From the NCBI GenBank assembly GCA_009731375.1, contig BJOX01000069.1:663293-703461 (forward strand): a DNA stretch of 40,169 bases. Direction: 5' to 3'. Of this stretch, positions 27,871 through 35,602 are shown piece by piece. The translations under genes and the position numbers were made by a program. Every line of letters begins with the position of its first letter. Positions within the stretch are counted from its first letter, which is position 1. The notes below the pieces were generated by a model. That model had not been told where the DNA came from. It was given only the letters and a program-made list of their open reading frames with translations, and did not search any database. The stretch comes from Paulinella micropora (taxonomy: Eukaryota; Cercozoa; Imbricatea; Euglyphida).

Positions 27871-28139
27871 ATTTTTTGCCGGACATGAGCACGGCGGCTG
27901 AGATCGCGACGGCCCCGATCGCGAGGGGCACGGTCACGCCCATCGTGCGCGCGGTCTTCTGCCGGTCCTCCTTGTTATGTTGCTTGTTCTCTCGGTCCTC
28001 ATACTTCCGGCGGCCGATGCGCGCGCGCTTGGCGGCATGTTCGTCGACCTTGGCTTGCTTGGCCCGTCTCTTTCTGTTGCCTTTCTTCCTTCTTCGCGGC
28101 CTGCTTGGCCGTCCGGCGTTCGCGAGCTCGCTTGCCCAT
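27869..28139 (-). pseudogene. Basic membrane-anchored protein split by a 1-nt frame change
   Basis: A frame opens at the ATG at 28139 with a Lys/Arg/Glu/Gln-rich helix and would end at 27999 in low-quality sequence. From about 28065 the +1 frame continues the same charged helical character and ends in a hydrophobic helix (VTVPLAIGAVAISAAVLM) and GKK, with its stop at 27869-27871, right before the capsid promoter. A one-nucleotide change near 28050-28075, where a GGG run lies, accounts for the split. It may be a sequencing error, a programmed frameshift or a real lesion. The product would be an about 89-residue tail-anchored basic protein. Spacing and AT-rich upstream DNA (TTTTTTAAATAAAG) support a real gene. 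Confidence 0.55.
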
Positions 28140-28186
28140 CGGTACAGCTTTATTTAAAAAACATTCACGCGCAAGATTAAAATTTT

Positions 28187-28567
28187 TTAATACGTAATGA
28201 CCGCGCATATTTTTGCCAGGAGAGCAGCAATTTCCCCAAGGAAGGCTTGGTCCTGGCACAACTGTCTTTTAGCCACGAGGCGCTGCTGCAGCTGCTGGAG
28301 CTGCTGCGTGGGCGCGCGGAACTTGCAGGCGAGCTCGGCCCAGATTCCTGCCTCGGAGCGCACAAAGTCAGCAAGCTTTCCGTCCTTCCAAGCAGGCACG
28401 AACCATTTCTGTACGGCCTCGACTTGCTGCTCAAGACCTAGTCTCTGCAGCTGCTTCAGTTCCTTGATCTCCTCGAGCCGCAACAGCCCGTACTTTTGGA
28501 ACACCATCTCCAGCGCACCGAACAGCTGCGCCAGCGCTTGTCTCTTGGTCTGCTGGGGGGAGGACAT
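28187..28567 (-). CDS. Helical protein (126 aa), possibly continuous with the upstream membrane ORF
   Basis: The frame from the ATG at 28567 encodes a mostly helical, Gln/Leu-rich protein with two Trp residues (KWFVPAWKDG and IWAELACKF). No AT-rich promoter tract precedes this ATG; it sits inside the 3' half of the ORF at 28431-28715, in another frame. A run of six G (28555-28560) lies where the two frames could be linked by a 1-nt change. So it is either an overlapping gene read by internal initiation, or the main part of one membrane-anchored protein with a frameshift. No family recognised. Confidence 0.55.
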   Translation of the reverse strand: MSSPQQTKRQALAQLFGALEMVFQKYGLLRLEEIKELKQLQRLGLEQQVEAVQKWFVPAWKDGKLADFVRSEAGIWAELACKFRAPTQQLQQLQQRLVAKRQLCQDQAFLGEIAALLAKICAVITY

Positions 28568-28715
28568 CGTCGATTGGCACGTAGGCGTCTAGGTCAACAG
28601 CGGGTAGCTTTCTTGTTCTCGCTCTTTTCAGTAGCACTAGCAGGACCGCCAACACAGCGACCAGAATTCCCCACACAGCTAGGGCTTCTTCTGGTGTCAC
28701 GACAGTAGTGGTCAT
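28431..28715 (-). CDS. Membrane-anchored ORF (94 aa) overlapping the next gene
   Basis: The ATG at 28715 is preceded by TTAAAACTTGTGGTCC, like other promoters here. Residues 12-29 form one membrane helix (AVWGILVAVLAVLLVLL) followed by a basic stop-transfer segment (KRARTRK) and an acidic stretch (VDLDAYVPIDD). After about residue 52 the sequence turns into low-quality Ala/Gly/Arg-rich sequence, coinciding with the overlap with the helical ORF. This suggests that the true protein shifts frame at the C6 run on the minus strand. Confidence 0.5.
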   Translation of the reverse strand: MTTTVVTPEEALAVWGILVAVLAVLLVLLKRARTRKLPAVDLDAYVPIDDVLPPADQETSAGAAVRCAGDGVPKVRAVAARGDQGTEAAAETRS

Positions 28716-28759
28716 CTTCTTAAGTGAAGGACCACAAGTTTTAATTTTTGCTTTCTTTG

Positions 28760-29230
28760 TTAGAAGCGGTAGTGGCCCTCGCCGGCCGGGTTCAGGTAGT
28801 TTTCGTAGGCGTATTGTGACACGATTTCTGAGAGCGCGCCAAGCATAAAGAGCTGCTTGCCCGTGTCACCAGGCGCCATCCGCATGCCGCCTCCCGCTAG
28901 CAGGCCGGGCATCACGCTGTAGATCAGACCACCGCCGACCACGTGCAGGGCCAAGGAAGGGTAACGTGCCAGCCGGCCCTCTTGTGTTGAATTGAGCACG
29001 CGGGACTGCAACACGTCCACGATCGTGGTCGTCGCGGCCGCGACGATGGCCATGCCTACCGACTTGCTGACGGTCACGCCACCGAGCCCGGGCACGGCCG
29101 CAAAAGAGACGGGAGCGTCCTTTTGCACTAGCACCGGCGTCGCAAAGTAGGCGAACGCCGCGGCAGTAGCACTGCGCGCGATGTTCTCCATGCTAAAAGT
29201 GTCACTGACGGTCCCGGCAATCCCGTCCAT
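28760..29230 (-). CDS. Hydrophobic multi-pass membrane protein (156 aa)
   Basis: A complete 156-aa ORF with three or four hydrophobic segments rich in Ala, Gly and Val (around residues 18-36, 45-75, 95-117 and 125-140), including VPGLGGVTVSKSVGMAIVAAA and a GLLAGGGMRMAPGD loop. The N-terminus is hydrophilic. It lies in the minus-strand structural run and is likely a virion membrane protein; family not recognised. Upstream: AAATTCTGTGGCGCTG and TTTTTTAATACGG. Confidence 0.65.
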   Translation of the reverse strand: MDGIAGTVSDTFSMENIARSATAAAFAYFATPVLVQKDAPVSFAAVPGLGGVTVSKSVGMAIVAAATTTIVDVLQSRVLNSTQEGRLARYPSLALHVVGGGLIYSVMPGLLAGGGMRMAPGDTGKQLFMLGALSEIVSQYAYENYLNPAGEGHYRF

Positions 29231-29281
29231 CTTTGTTGTTCTCCGTATTAAAAAACAGCGCCACAGAATTTAAATTTTTTT

Positions 29282-29941
29282 TTATTGATTTACAGTCGAA
29301 GGGGCTGGGGTGTCTAGGTCTACTGCTGCTGTTGCGATGGGAGAGGTGTTGCGGGCGTGCGCGATGGCTGCGGTTTGCGCCGTGATCAAGGCCAGCTCGG
29401 TGACGGGGTCGAGCCTCGTCATGCCGATGCCGGCCTTGAGTTTGGCGCGCTCGAGCAAGAACAGCCACCGCTCGTTGGCAAAGCACTCATCGGTCGTGCC
29501 GGCAATCTGGTAGCGCGTACGGCTTGCCACCAGGCGCTCGAGGCACGTCAGCCCTTGCTTCAGGGCCACGTTGGACATCTGGTCCACGGCCGAGTCGTCC
29601 AGTGCCTCTTCGGCCTCCTCCAAGATCGTGGGCAAACGCGCGCGGGCCACCTTGCGCAGCGCCCGTGGCTCGCAGGGGATCCCCGCCTTTTTGAGTTTGG
29701 GTGCAATCAGCTCCGATTTGCCGTAGGCGCACAGGAGCCGGTAGGCAGGGTCGTCGCGCAAGGGCACCGTCTCGGCCTCCTCAAACCGCGGCTGTGACGG
29801 CGGCTGGCGTTCTTTGGCTGCCACGCGCCGTCTTTTCTTGGGAGGGGGTTGAGTAGGAGGGGGAGCCTCCGCTTGTTCTGGCGGCAATTCTTGTTTGCCG
29901 TCTTCTGCGGCCGGCGGCTCGAGATCAGCAAAAGGGTCCAT
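29282..29941 (-). CDS. Hypothetical protein with Pro-rich, nuclear-signal-like N-terminus (219 aa)
   Basis: Residues 1-60 are acidic and proline-rich with a strong basic cluster PPKKRRRVAAKER that resembles a nuclear localisation signal. Residues about 60-195 form a helical domain (YRLLCAYGKSELIAPKL, then LPTILEEAEEAL, then FANERWLFLLERAKLKAG). The layout suggests a virion-associated or packaging-related protein acting in the nucleus. No family could be named. Neighbours are membrane and structural genes in the same orientation. Confidence 0.65.
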   Translation of the reverse strand: MDPFADLEPPAAEDGKQELPPEQAEAPPPTQPPPKKRRRVAAKERQPPSQPRFEEAETVPLRDDPAYRLLCAYGKSELIAPKLKKAGIPCEPRALRKVARARLPTILEEAEEALDDSAVDQMSNVALKQGLTCLERLVASRTRYQIAGTTDECFANERWLFLLERAKLKAGIGMTRLDPVTELALITAQTAAIAHARNTSPIATAAVDLDTPAPSTVNQ

Positions 29942-29982
29942 CCCTTATATGTATACTCGTAAAGAGACACAACTTTCTTTTT

Positions 29983-30579
29983 TTAGGGCCCCATGCCCAA
30001 GGCCTCGTTGCTGGCAGTGTTGATATCGGTCCAACCGCGCACGTTGCCGTCCTCGCGCTCGAAGGCAGAGACCGAAGGGATCCTGCTCCACTGTTCGTCT
30101 CGCATTTTCGAGGCCTGGTACTCTTCGATCATTCTGGCCGCTTGCATACAACCATTCCAGTCGTTCCCGTAGCTGCGCCTGAGTTCGGTGAGCCAGGGCT
30201 TCATAGTCGTCCCTGGCTGTCCTGGCATGAGGGGCCCCATCACACGATTGAAACAGTTGGTGTCGGCAAAGTCTCGTCCGTAGACGTCTACGATTTCTGG
30301 GTAGGTGCCGACAAGTAGCACGGCACCCTTGTACCACGAAGACAGGCTGTTCTTGCTCAGGCGCTGGGCAATGCCCTTCATGTTGCGCGTCGTGTCATCC
30401 AGCTGGGCCTCGGGGATCCCGTTGAGCGCAGAGTAGATGATGCTCGATGTGGCCAGGGCATCGGTCTTGACCACGGGGTCAGTTTGAGTACCGTGCTCCA
30501 CTGCATCGTTGAGGTGCGCGCCCGACTTCTCGTCGGTGGTAGTCGCCAGGCGCACGGGTCCTCGTTGCGGGGCGGCCAT
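29983..30579 (-). CDS. Hypothetical protein (198 aa)
   Basis: A complete 198-aa ORF with a clear promoter-like element upstream (TTTTTTTATTCTCTGGTGG, 30603-30623). It has a hydrophilic N-terminus and a mostly helical central domain with GTYPEIVDVYGRDFADTNCF, then PWLTELRRSYGNDWNGC and a QWSRIPSVSAF segment. No membrane helix and no catalytic motif that I recognise. Its shared promoter type and position in the structural run suggest a virion protein. Confidence 0.65.
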   Translation of the reverse strand: MAAPQRGPVRLATTTDEKSGAHLNDAVEHGTQTDPVVKTDALATSSIIYSALNGIPEAQLDDTTRNMKGIAQRLSKNSLSSWYKGAVLLVGTYPEIVDVYGRDFADTNCFNRVMGPLMPGQPGTTMKPWLTELRRSYGNDWNGCMQAARMIEEYQASKMRDEQWSRIPSVSAFEREDGNVRGWTDINTASNEALGMGP

Positions 30580-30600
30580 TGTTCTTCGTTTTATTTAAAT

Positions 30601-30623
30601 AGGGCCACCAGAGAATAAAAAAA
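30601..30623 (-). promoter_or_regulatory. Candidate promoter of the 198-aa gene (best match to shared element)
   Basis: Minus strand TTTTTTTATTCTCTGGTGGC, 24 nt before the ATG at 30579. It is the cleanest copy of the element and I use it as the reference. Confidence 0.55.
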
Positions 30624-30627
30624 TTTT

Positions 30628-30891
30628 TTACTTGGTGCCGTTCAGGACCGCTTCGCATTGCCTGGCCTGTTCGGGCGAGATTTTCAGCAGGATCTGTGCG
30701 TCCTGCACCTTGGGTGGCGGAAAAATCTTTTCAAGTGGCGCCTCCTCGACCGTGTTGTGCAGGGCCTCGAGCACTTTCTGTTCGGCCTGTGCCTCTTTCT
30801 GCCACTTGCGGCCGGCCTGCCTCAGTTCCTTTTCGTTCAGTTTGCCTAGCGCTAGCGCGAGCTGCGGGTTAAAACTTTGCAAGTGATGCAT
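30628..30891 (-). CDS. Small helical protein (87 aa)
   Basis: A complete 87-aa ORF. It is charged and helical at first (LNEKELRQAGRKWQKEAQAE), then has a Pro-rich turn (FPPPKVQDA) and a C-terminal helix. AAAATTCTCTGAGTACACGG lies upstream on the minus strand, again like the shared element. Function unknown; probably a small structural or scaffold protein given its place between the giant coiled-coil gene and the 198-aa gene. Confidence 0.6.
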   Translation of the reverse strand: MHHLQSFNPQLALALGKLNEKELRQAGRKWQKEAQAEQKVLEALHNTVEEAPLEKIFPPPKVQDAQILLKISPEQARQCEAVLNGTK

Positions 30892-30936
30892 TTTTAATTA
30901 CCGTGTACTCAGAGAATTTTAAATCAAACTTTTCTG

Positions 30937-33900
30937 TTAGTACGGTTTATGCCTTCTCGAGGCTCGTTTCTCTTGTTTCTTCTTCTTCTTCTTCTTGCCG
31001 CCTTCGTCGTCTGGTGGGGCCTCCCCTTGATCTTCGGCCACTTCTTCTTTGCCCGTACGAGCCCTCTTGCTGGGACGGGGCGCTGTCGGCTCTTCTTCTT
31101 CTTGCTGCTCCGCGGCGGGTCTCTCGCCGGTGCTGAGTTCGCGCGCGACCCTGTCACGCACTTGGCTCGTGAATTCGGCCATGACCTTGCCATCGTCCAG
31201 CCCGTTGCCCATCACTTCCTTGTGTGCCGCAAAAGAGTTGGCCAGCTCCGTGCCCGCGGCCAGCATCCTTTCCTCGACGGTGTTGTAGCGCCGGTTGCCG
31301 GCCAGCCGGTCGACGGCCGCTCTGAGGTTGTTGTTCAGGTACGACGTGACGTGAATGGCGAGCGCTCTGTTGACGAGCTCTTCGTCGTGTATGTTATCTT
31401 TCTTGATGCCGGCCGCGCCCAGCCCCTCGCGCAGCGCGAATCGCTGCATGGCCAGAAAGTCCCTCTCTTGGTGGGCGCGCATGTACTCCCGCAGGGGCTC
31501 CGCGTAGTTCTTAAGTTTAGCCTCGCTCTCTTGTGCCTTCTTCTCGGCCGCTTCCGCCCTCTTGCGCAGCTCCTCCATCTCGCCGCGCATCCGCTCGACC
31601 TCTCCTTGGTCGCCGCCGCCGACCACGGCCGAGACCACGCTGGTAACCTTGGCCGTAGCGGCACTCAGCAGGGAACCGAGCCTCTTGACTTCTCTCTGCA
31701 GCAAGCCCTTCTTCTTGCCCATGTCGTCGGCCCGTTTTTGCGCTTCCTTGAGCTTCTTGCTGTCGGTCTTGGACGCTTGCAGCACCGCCTTGTTTTTCTG
31801 TCCGACCAGGCGGTTGTACGCCTTGCGCATTTTCTCGATCTCCGCGTCCTTCTCTGCGAGCTGTTCCTCCATCTCGTGCATGGCGGTCAGGCTCTCGGCG
31901 ATCATGTTGTCCTGCTTGTCAAGCTGTTCGGCCGCCCTGTGCCTTTCGACGATGCCCGAGTCGATAAAGGCGTCTTTTTCCAGCAGGGCTGTCTCTAGCT
32001 CGCGTATCTTGGCCTGTTTCTCGTCGCGCTCCTTCTCGAGTTCCTTTAGTTTGGTCTCCACGGCACCGCTGCCCTGTTGCAGGCGATTGAGCTGCTCGAC
32101 CGCGGCCTCCTCTTTTTCCTGTACACTGCGCAGCATTTCCTCTTGGGCCTTGCTTCTCTGTAACAGGTCGGCTATGCGCTGGTCCTTGGAGCTGAGTTCG
32201 GTTTCGAGTTGGCTGGTATGCAGTTGCGATTCCTGGAGCTGTTTCTCAGCGGCCTGCTGCTGCTGCACCTGCTCGTCCAGCCTGGCCTTGGCCTTCTCGT
32301 ACAGGGTGCGGCGCAGGTTGGCTAGCTTGGTCGCTCGCTTGGTTTCGTCCGCCGACCTTTCTTCCCGGCGGCTGTGTTCCATCTCGGCGTCGCGCAAGGC
32401 TTGCTCGGCGGCCTCTGCCTGTCTCTTGAGCTTGGTGACTTGTCCTTTCTGTGCGCTCAGCTTCTTGGCGAGCTCGGCCACCTTGTCTTCGGACGCCAGG
32501 TACGCCTCGGTCGCTTCGGCCATGCTCTCTTCGTGCCCGTTCTCCAGCCGTTTGATCCTCTCCCGGATGAGGGCTGCTTTCTGTCTCTCGTCATTGGCGG
32601 TTTCCTGGGCCGCCCTCACCTCCTCTTCCGCCTTCTTTCGCTCTCCCTCCGCGAGGTTGATCTGCTGGTCTCGTTCTTCTATCTTGGCGTCCTGTTCTCG
32701 GATTTGCTGCTTGAGCTTGGTCAAGGCCGCCTGGGCGGCGCGTGCTTGGGCGATCCGCTTCCGGTCGAGCCTGGCCGCGTCCTCAGAGGTGGTGGCAACT
32801 TCCTTTTGCGCGCGGTGCAGCTCTGCCACTAGGTCCTGGTTGGCGGAGCCTAGCTCGGCTTTTTCCTTGTTGGTCCGATCCAACTCGCGCTGTACGTCTC
32901 CTAGCCGCAGCCTGTACTGCTCCAGCAACTGCTCGGTCTGGTCGTGGCGTTCCTTGTCGGTCTTGGCCTCGTCCCGGATCCTCTGGACCTCGGTCTCTAG
33001 GGCGGCCGCCTCCGTCTGTGCCTGGGCCAGGGCCTGCTTGGTCTGGCCGTGTTCGGCCTGCAGCTGCTGCATGTCCGCCTGTACTGCCTGCTTGTCTGCC
33101 TCTGCACTCGCTGCCGCCTGCTTGAACTCCTGGTTCTCGGTGGCGGCGCGATCGTACCATTCCTGCACCTGCTGCTGGACGTCCACGATGTTCTGCTCTT
33201 TGCGTGCCAGTTCCTGCTGTCTGGCTTGCATCTCCTGTGCGGCCTGGTTTATTAACCGCTCGCGCTGTTCGACGCTGGCCGCCTTGTTCTGCAGCTGCTG
33301 GCTAATAGCGATCAGGCGCTGTTCCCTCTCCTGGTCGAGTTGTTTGTGTTCTTGTCTGATCTGCCCAATGACTGTGCCCGCCTGTTCCTTGGCGTCTGTT
33401 AATTTTCGGAGGAAGGTTGTCTTGTTGTTGTCGAGTGTTTTTTGCAGCCTTTGGTTGAGTTCGAGCAGCCGCAGCTTCTCTGTCTCGGCCCGTTGGCGCT
33501 GCTGTTCCTTCTGTTTCTTTTCGAGCTCGAGCGCCTGTGCTCGCTCTCTAGCGCCGCGGAGCTCGTCGTTCAGCGAGGCGACCTTGCTGTTCAGGCCAGC
33601 TACCGTGTTCTCGAACTCTTGTTTGTGCTCTGCTTCCAGCCGGGCGACCTCCGCCAGCACCGCTGCGTGGGCCGCCTCCTGTGCGTCTCGTTCGTCTCTT
33701 TGTTTTTTGGCTTCCTCGTTGGCTTGGGCCAGCCGCTTCTCCCATTGCTGCTTGGCTTCCCTGGCGCGCGCCTCCTGTCCCGCGTCCTTGGCCGCGAGCG
33801 CCCGTTGTAGCTTCTCGTCCGCCTGGCGTACTTGCTCTTGTAGCCGCTGTTGTAGGCCTTGTGTCTCTGCCTGTTGGGCCTGCAGCTGTTTTTGTAGTTT

Positions 33901-35520
33901 CTCTATCTCAACCTGTGCTTGCTGTGCCGCCTGCTTGTTGTCAGCCTCCGTGGCCGCCTTGAGCTTTTTCTCCTGTTCGTCCAGCTTCGTTTGCAATTCC
34001 TGTACCTGCTGGGTAAGCTGTCCCTGTTGCTGCTGCCCCGCCTCCAGTTGCTCTTTGGCTTGGCGCAATTGCTCGCTCAGTCCGCTCACCTTTTGTCTGG
34101 CTTCTTTCAACTCCTGTACCTTGCCGGCTCTGTTTGCTTCTAGCAGCTGCAGCTTCTCTCTCGCTCGGTCCCGTTCCTTCTCGCTGGCACTCGAGCCGAC
34201 TGCTAGCTGCTGCTTGAGGCGGTTGATCTCTCCTTTATTTTTGAGGTCCTCGTGCCTCCAGGCCGAGTCTAGCTGCGCCATCTGGTCGGCCGCATTTTGC
34301 AAGCCCTGTTCGAGTTCCTGGATTTGCCCGTCCCGGTGGCGGATTTCATCTGACGCCCAGACTATCACTGGGTCCATTGTAGACGCGACAGGCTCTGCTG
34401 CTCGGTCGCCAGGAGGGAAAGGTTCCCCTCCCAGGCCGGTCAGGGCGTGCTTGTTGTCGCCATCGGCGCCACTAGCGTCGTCGGGCGGGGGCGTAGCGGG
34501 CTCGGCCGCCTGGTCACCAGGGGGGAAAGGGTCCCCTCCCAGGCCGGTCAGGGCGTGCTTGCTGTCGCTCGCTGCTTTGGGCGAGGCAGGCTCGGCCGCC
34601 CCGCCGCCAGGGGGGAAAGGGCGCCTCCGGTGCCCAGTGATGTCGTGCTTGCTGTCGCCCGCTGCTTCGGCCGCGTCGTTAGGTATGGGCGAGGCAGGCT
34701 CGGCCGCCCCGCCACCAGGGGGGAAAGGGCGCCTCCGGTGCCCAGTGATGTCGTACTTGCTGTCGCCCGCTGCTTCGGCCGCGTCGTTAGGTATGGGCGA
34801 GGCAGGCTCGGCCGCCCCGCCACCAGGGGGGAAAGGGCGCCTCCGGTGCCCAGTGATGTCGTGCTTGCTGTCGCCCGCTGCTTCGGCCGCGTCGTTAGGT
34901 ATGGGCGAGGCAGGCTCGGCCGCCCCGCCACCAGGGGGGAAAGGGCGCCTCCGGTGCCCAGTGATGTCGTACTTGTCCTCGTCGTCGTCGAAGTAATCGA
35001 TGCGCCCTCCGCGCGGCCGCCGCCCCCCGCCGCCACCGCCGCCGCCACCACCGCCTGCGTCCCAGTTGATTTCGCCCCCGCCGTCGCCGCCGCCTTCGTC
35101 CTCGCTGTCGCTACCACCGCCGCGGCCGCGCGGCGACGCGGAGCGCGAGGGCCGTGGCGACACCGAGGCGGAACGCGAGCGCGGTGGTGGCGGCGAGGCG
35201 GAACGCGAGCGCGGTGGTGGCGGCGAGGCGGAACGCGAGCGCGGTGGTGGCGGCGAGGCGGGGCGCGGCGGGGAGGGCGGTTCCAGGATGCCCAGCGCCT
35301 GGTGCAGTTCGGGGTTTACCCACTTCATGATGTCGCGGGTCTTCTGGGCCCTTTGTTTGTCGGTCTGGCCCGCATAGCCCGTGGGCCCTGCTCGTTTGCC
35401 GCGGACAACGGGCTTGTTGTCGACCCAGGACGGCTTGCGTGTTTTGGTCAGCTTGCGCGACAGGCTCTCCTTGTCTTCCCGGCGCATCCATGGCGCCGTG
35501 GTGTAGAAAGAGGGAGGCAT
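30937..35520 (-). CDS. Giant coiled-coil structural protein with tandem repeats (1527 aa)
   Basis: The start is placed at the ATG at 35520 (the frame is open to a TTG at 35559). Order: short N-terminal domain (1-85) with KWVNPELHQALG; Ser/Arg/Pro repeats (PPPPRSRSAS, three times) and a Gly/Asp-rich linker (to about 185); six copies of a 36-aa repeat starting DITGHRRRPFPPGGGAAEP, the last two degenerate (about 186-390); a continuous coiled coil of roughly 900 residues rich in Gln, Glu, Lys and Ala; a globular helical segment near 1330-1470 (YLNNNLRAAVDRL); and a Lys-rich tail. It has no ATPase motifs, so it is not an SMC protein. A tape-measure, scaffold or tegument-like role is possible. The promoter-like TTTTTTTATTGTCTGGTGC lies upstream. 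Confidence 0.8.
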   Translation of the reverse strand: MPPSFYTTAPWMRREDKESLSRKLTKTRKPSWVDNKPVVRGKRAGPTGYAGQTDKQRAQKTRDIMKWVNPELHQALGILEPPSPPRPASPPPPRSRSASPPPPRSRSASPPPPRSRSASVSPRPSRSASPRGRGGGSDSEDEGGGDGGGEINWDAGGGGGGGGGGGRRPRGGRIDYFDDDEDKYDITGHRRRPFPPGGGAAEPASPIPNDAAEAAGDSKHDITGHRRRPFPPGGGAAEPASPIPNDAAEAAGDSKYDITGHRRRPFPPGGGAAEPASPIPNDAAEAAGDSKHDITGHRRRPFPPGGGAAEPASPKAASDSKHALTGLGGDPFPPGDQAAEPATPPPDDASGADGDNKHALTGLGGEPFPPGDRAAEPVASTMDPVIVWASDEIRHRDGQIQELEQGLQNAADQMAQLDSAWRHEDLKNKGEINRLKQQLAVGSSASEKERDRAREKLQLLEANRAGKVQELKEARQKVSGLSEQLRQAKEQLEAGQQQQGQLTQQVQELQTKLDEQEKKLKAATEADNKQAAQQAQVEIEKLQKQLQAQQAETQGLQQRLQEQVRQADEKLQRALAAKDAGQEARAREAKQQWEKRLAQANEEAKKQRDERDAQEAAHAAVLAEVARLEAEHKQEFENTVAGLNSKVASLNDELRGARERAQALELEKKQKEQQRQRAETEKLRLLELNQRLQKTLDNNKTTFLRKLTDAKEQAGTVIGQIRQEHKQLDQEREQRLIAISQQLQNKAASVEQRERLINQAAQEMQARQQELARKEQNIVDVQQQVQEWYDRAATENQEFKQAAASAEADKQAVQADMQQLQAEHGQTKQALAQAQTEAAALETEVQRIRDEAKTDKERHDQTEQLLEQYRLRLGDVQRELDRTNKEKAELGSANQDLVAELHRAQKEVATTSEDAARLDRKRIAQARAAQAALTKLKQQIREQDAKIEERDQQINLAEGERKKAEEEVRAAQETANDERQKAALIRERIKRLENGHEESMAEATEAYLASEDKVAELAKKLSAQKGQVTKLKRQAEAAEQALRDAEMEHSRREERSADETKRATKLANLRRTLYEKAKARLDEQVQQQQAAEKQLQESQLHTSQLETELSSKDQRIADLLQRSKAQEEMLRSVQEKEEAAVEQLNRLQQGSGAVETKLKELEKERDEKQAKIRELETALLEKDAFIDSGIVERHRAAEQLDKQDNMIAESLTAMHEMEEQLAEKDAEIEKMRKAYNRLVGQKNKAVLQASKTDSKKLKEAQKRADDMGKKKGLLQREVKRLGSLLSAATAKVTSVVSAVVGGGDQGEVERMRGEMEELRKRAEAAEKKAQESEAKLKNYAEPLREYMRAHQERDFLAMQRFALREGLGAAGIKKDNIHDEELVNRALAIHVTSYLNNNLRAAVDRLAGNRRYNTVEERMLAAGTELANSFAAHKEVMGNGLDDGKVMAEFTSQVRDRVARELSTGERPAAEQQEEEEPTAPRPSKRARTGKEEVAEDQGEAPPDDEGGKKKKKKKQEKRASRRHKPY
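34385..34985. repeat. 108-bp coding tandem repeat inside the coiled-coil gene
   Basis: Four near-identical 108-bp units plus two diverged ones. The four recent units alternate between Tyr and His codons before DITGH, implying a 216-bp higher-order duplication. Homogeneity suggests recent expansion. Confidence 0.85.
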
Positions 35521-35545
35521 TCCCCCCCCCCTTTGTTTTACAAAA

Positions 35546-35570
35546 CTAGCACCAGACAATAAAAAAATTT
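35546..35570 (-). promoter_or_regulatory. Divergent promoter region of coiled-coil and ATPase genes
   Basis: Minus strand TTTTTTTATTGTCTGGTGCT serves the coiled-coil gene. The 82-nt spacer to the ATPase ATG at 35603 also has ATAAAAAAATTTAATTG on the plus strand. Confidence 0.5.
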
Positions 35571-35602
35571 AATTGCCGCTCAACGACATTTGAAAAAGGG
35601 TC

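Noticed and set aside
31562-34996. A 1144-aa plus-strand ORF rich in Ser and Cys
   Set aside because: It is the antisense shadow of the coiled-coil gene; its composition mirrors Glu/Gln/Lys-rich codons and it lacks a promoter-like spacer.
30937-35520. SMC or RAD50-like ATPase
   Set aside because: There is a long coiled coil but no Walker A, signature or hinge motifs.
34447-35562. A 371-aa plus-strand ORF with GERAPPVPSDVVLAV repeats
   Set aside because: Its repeats come from the 108-bp tandem units read in the antisense direction.
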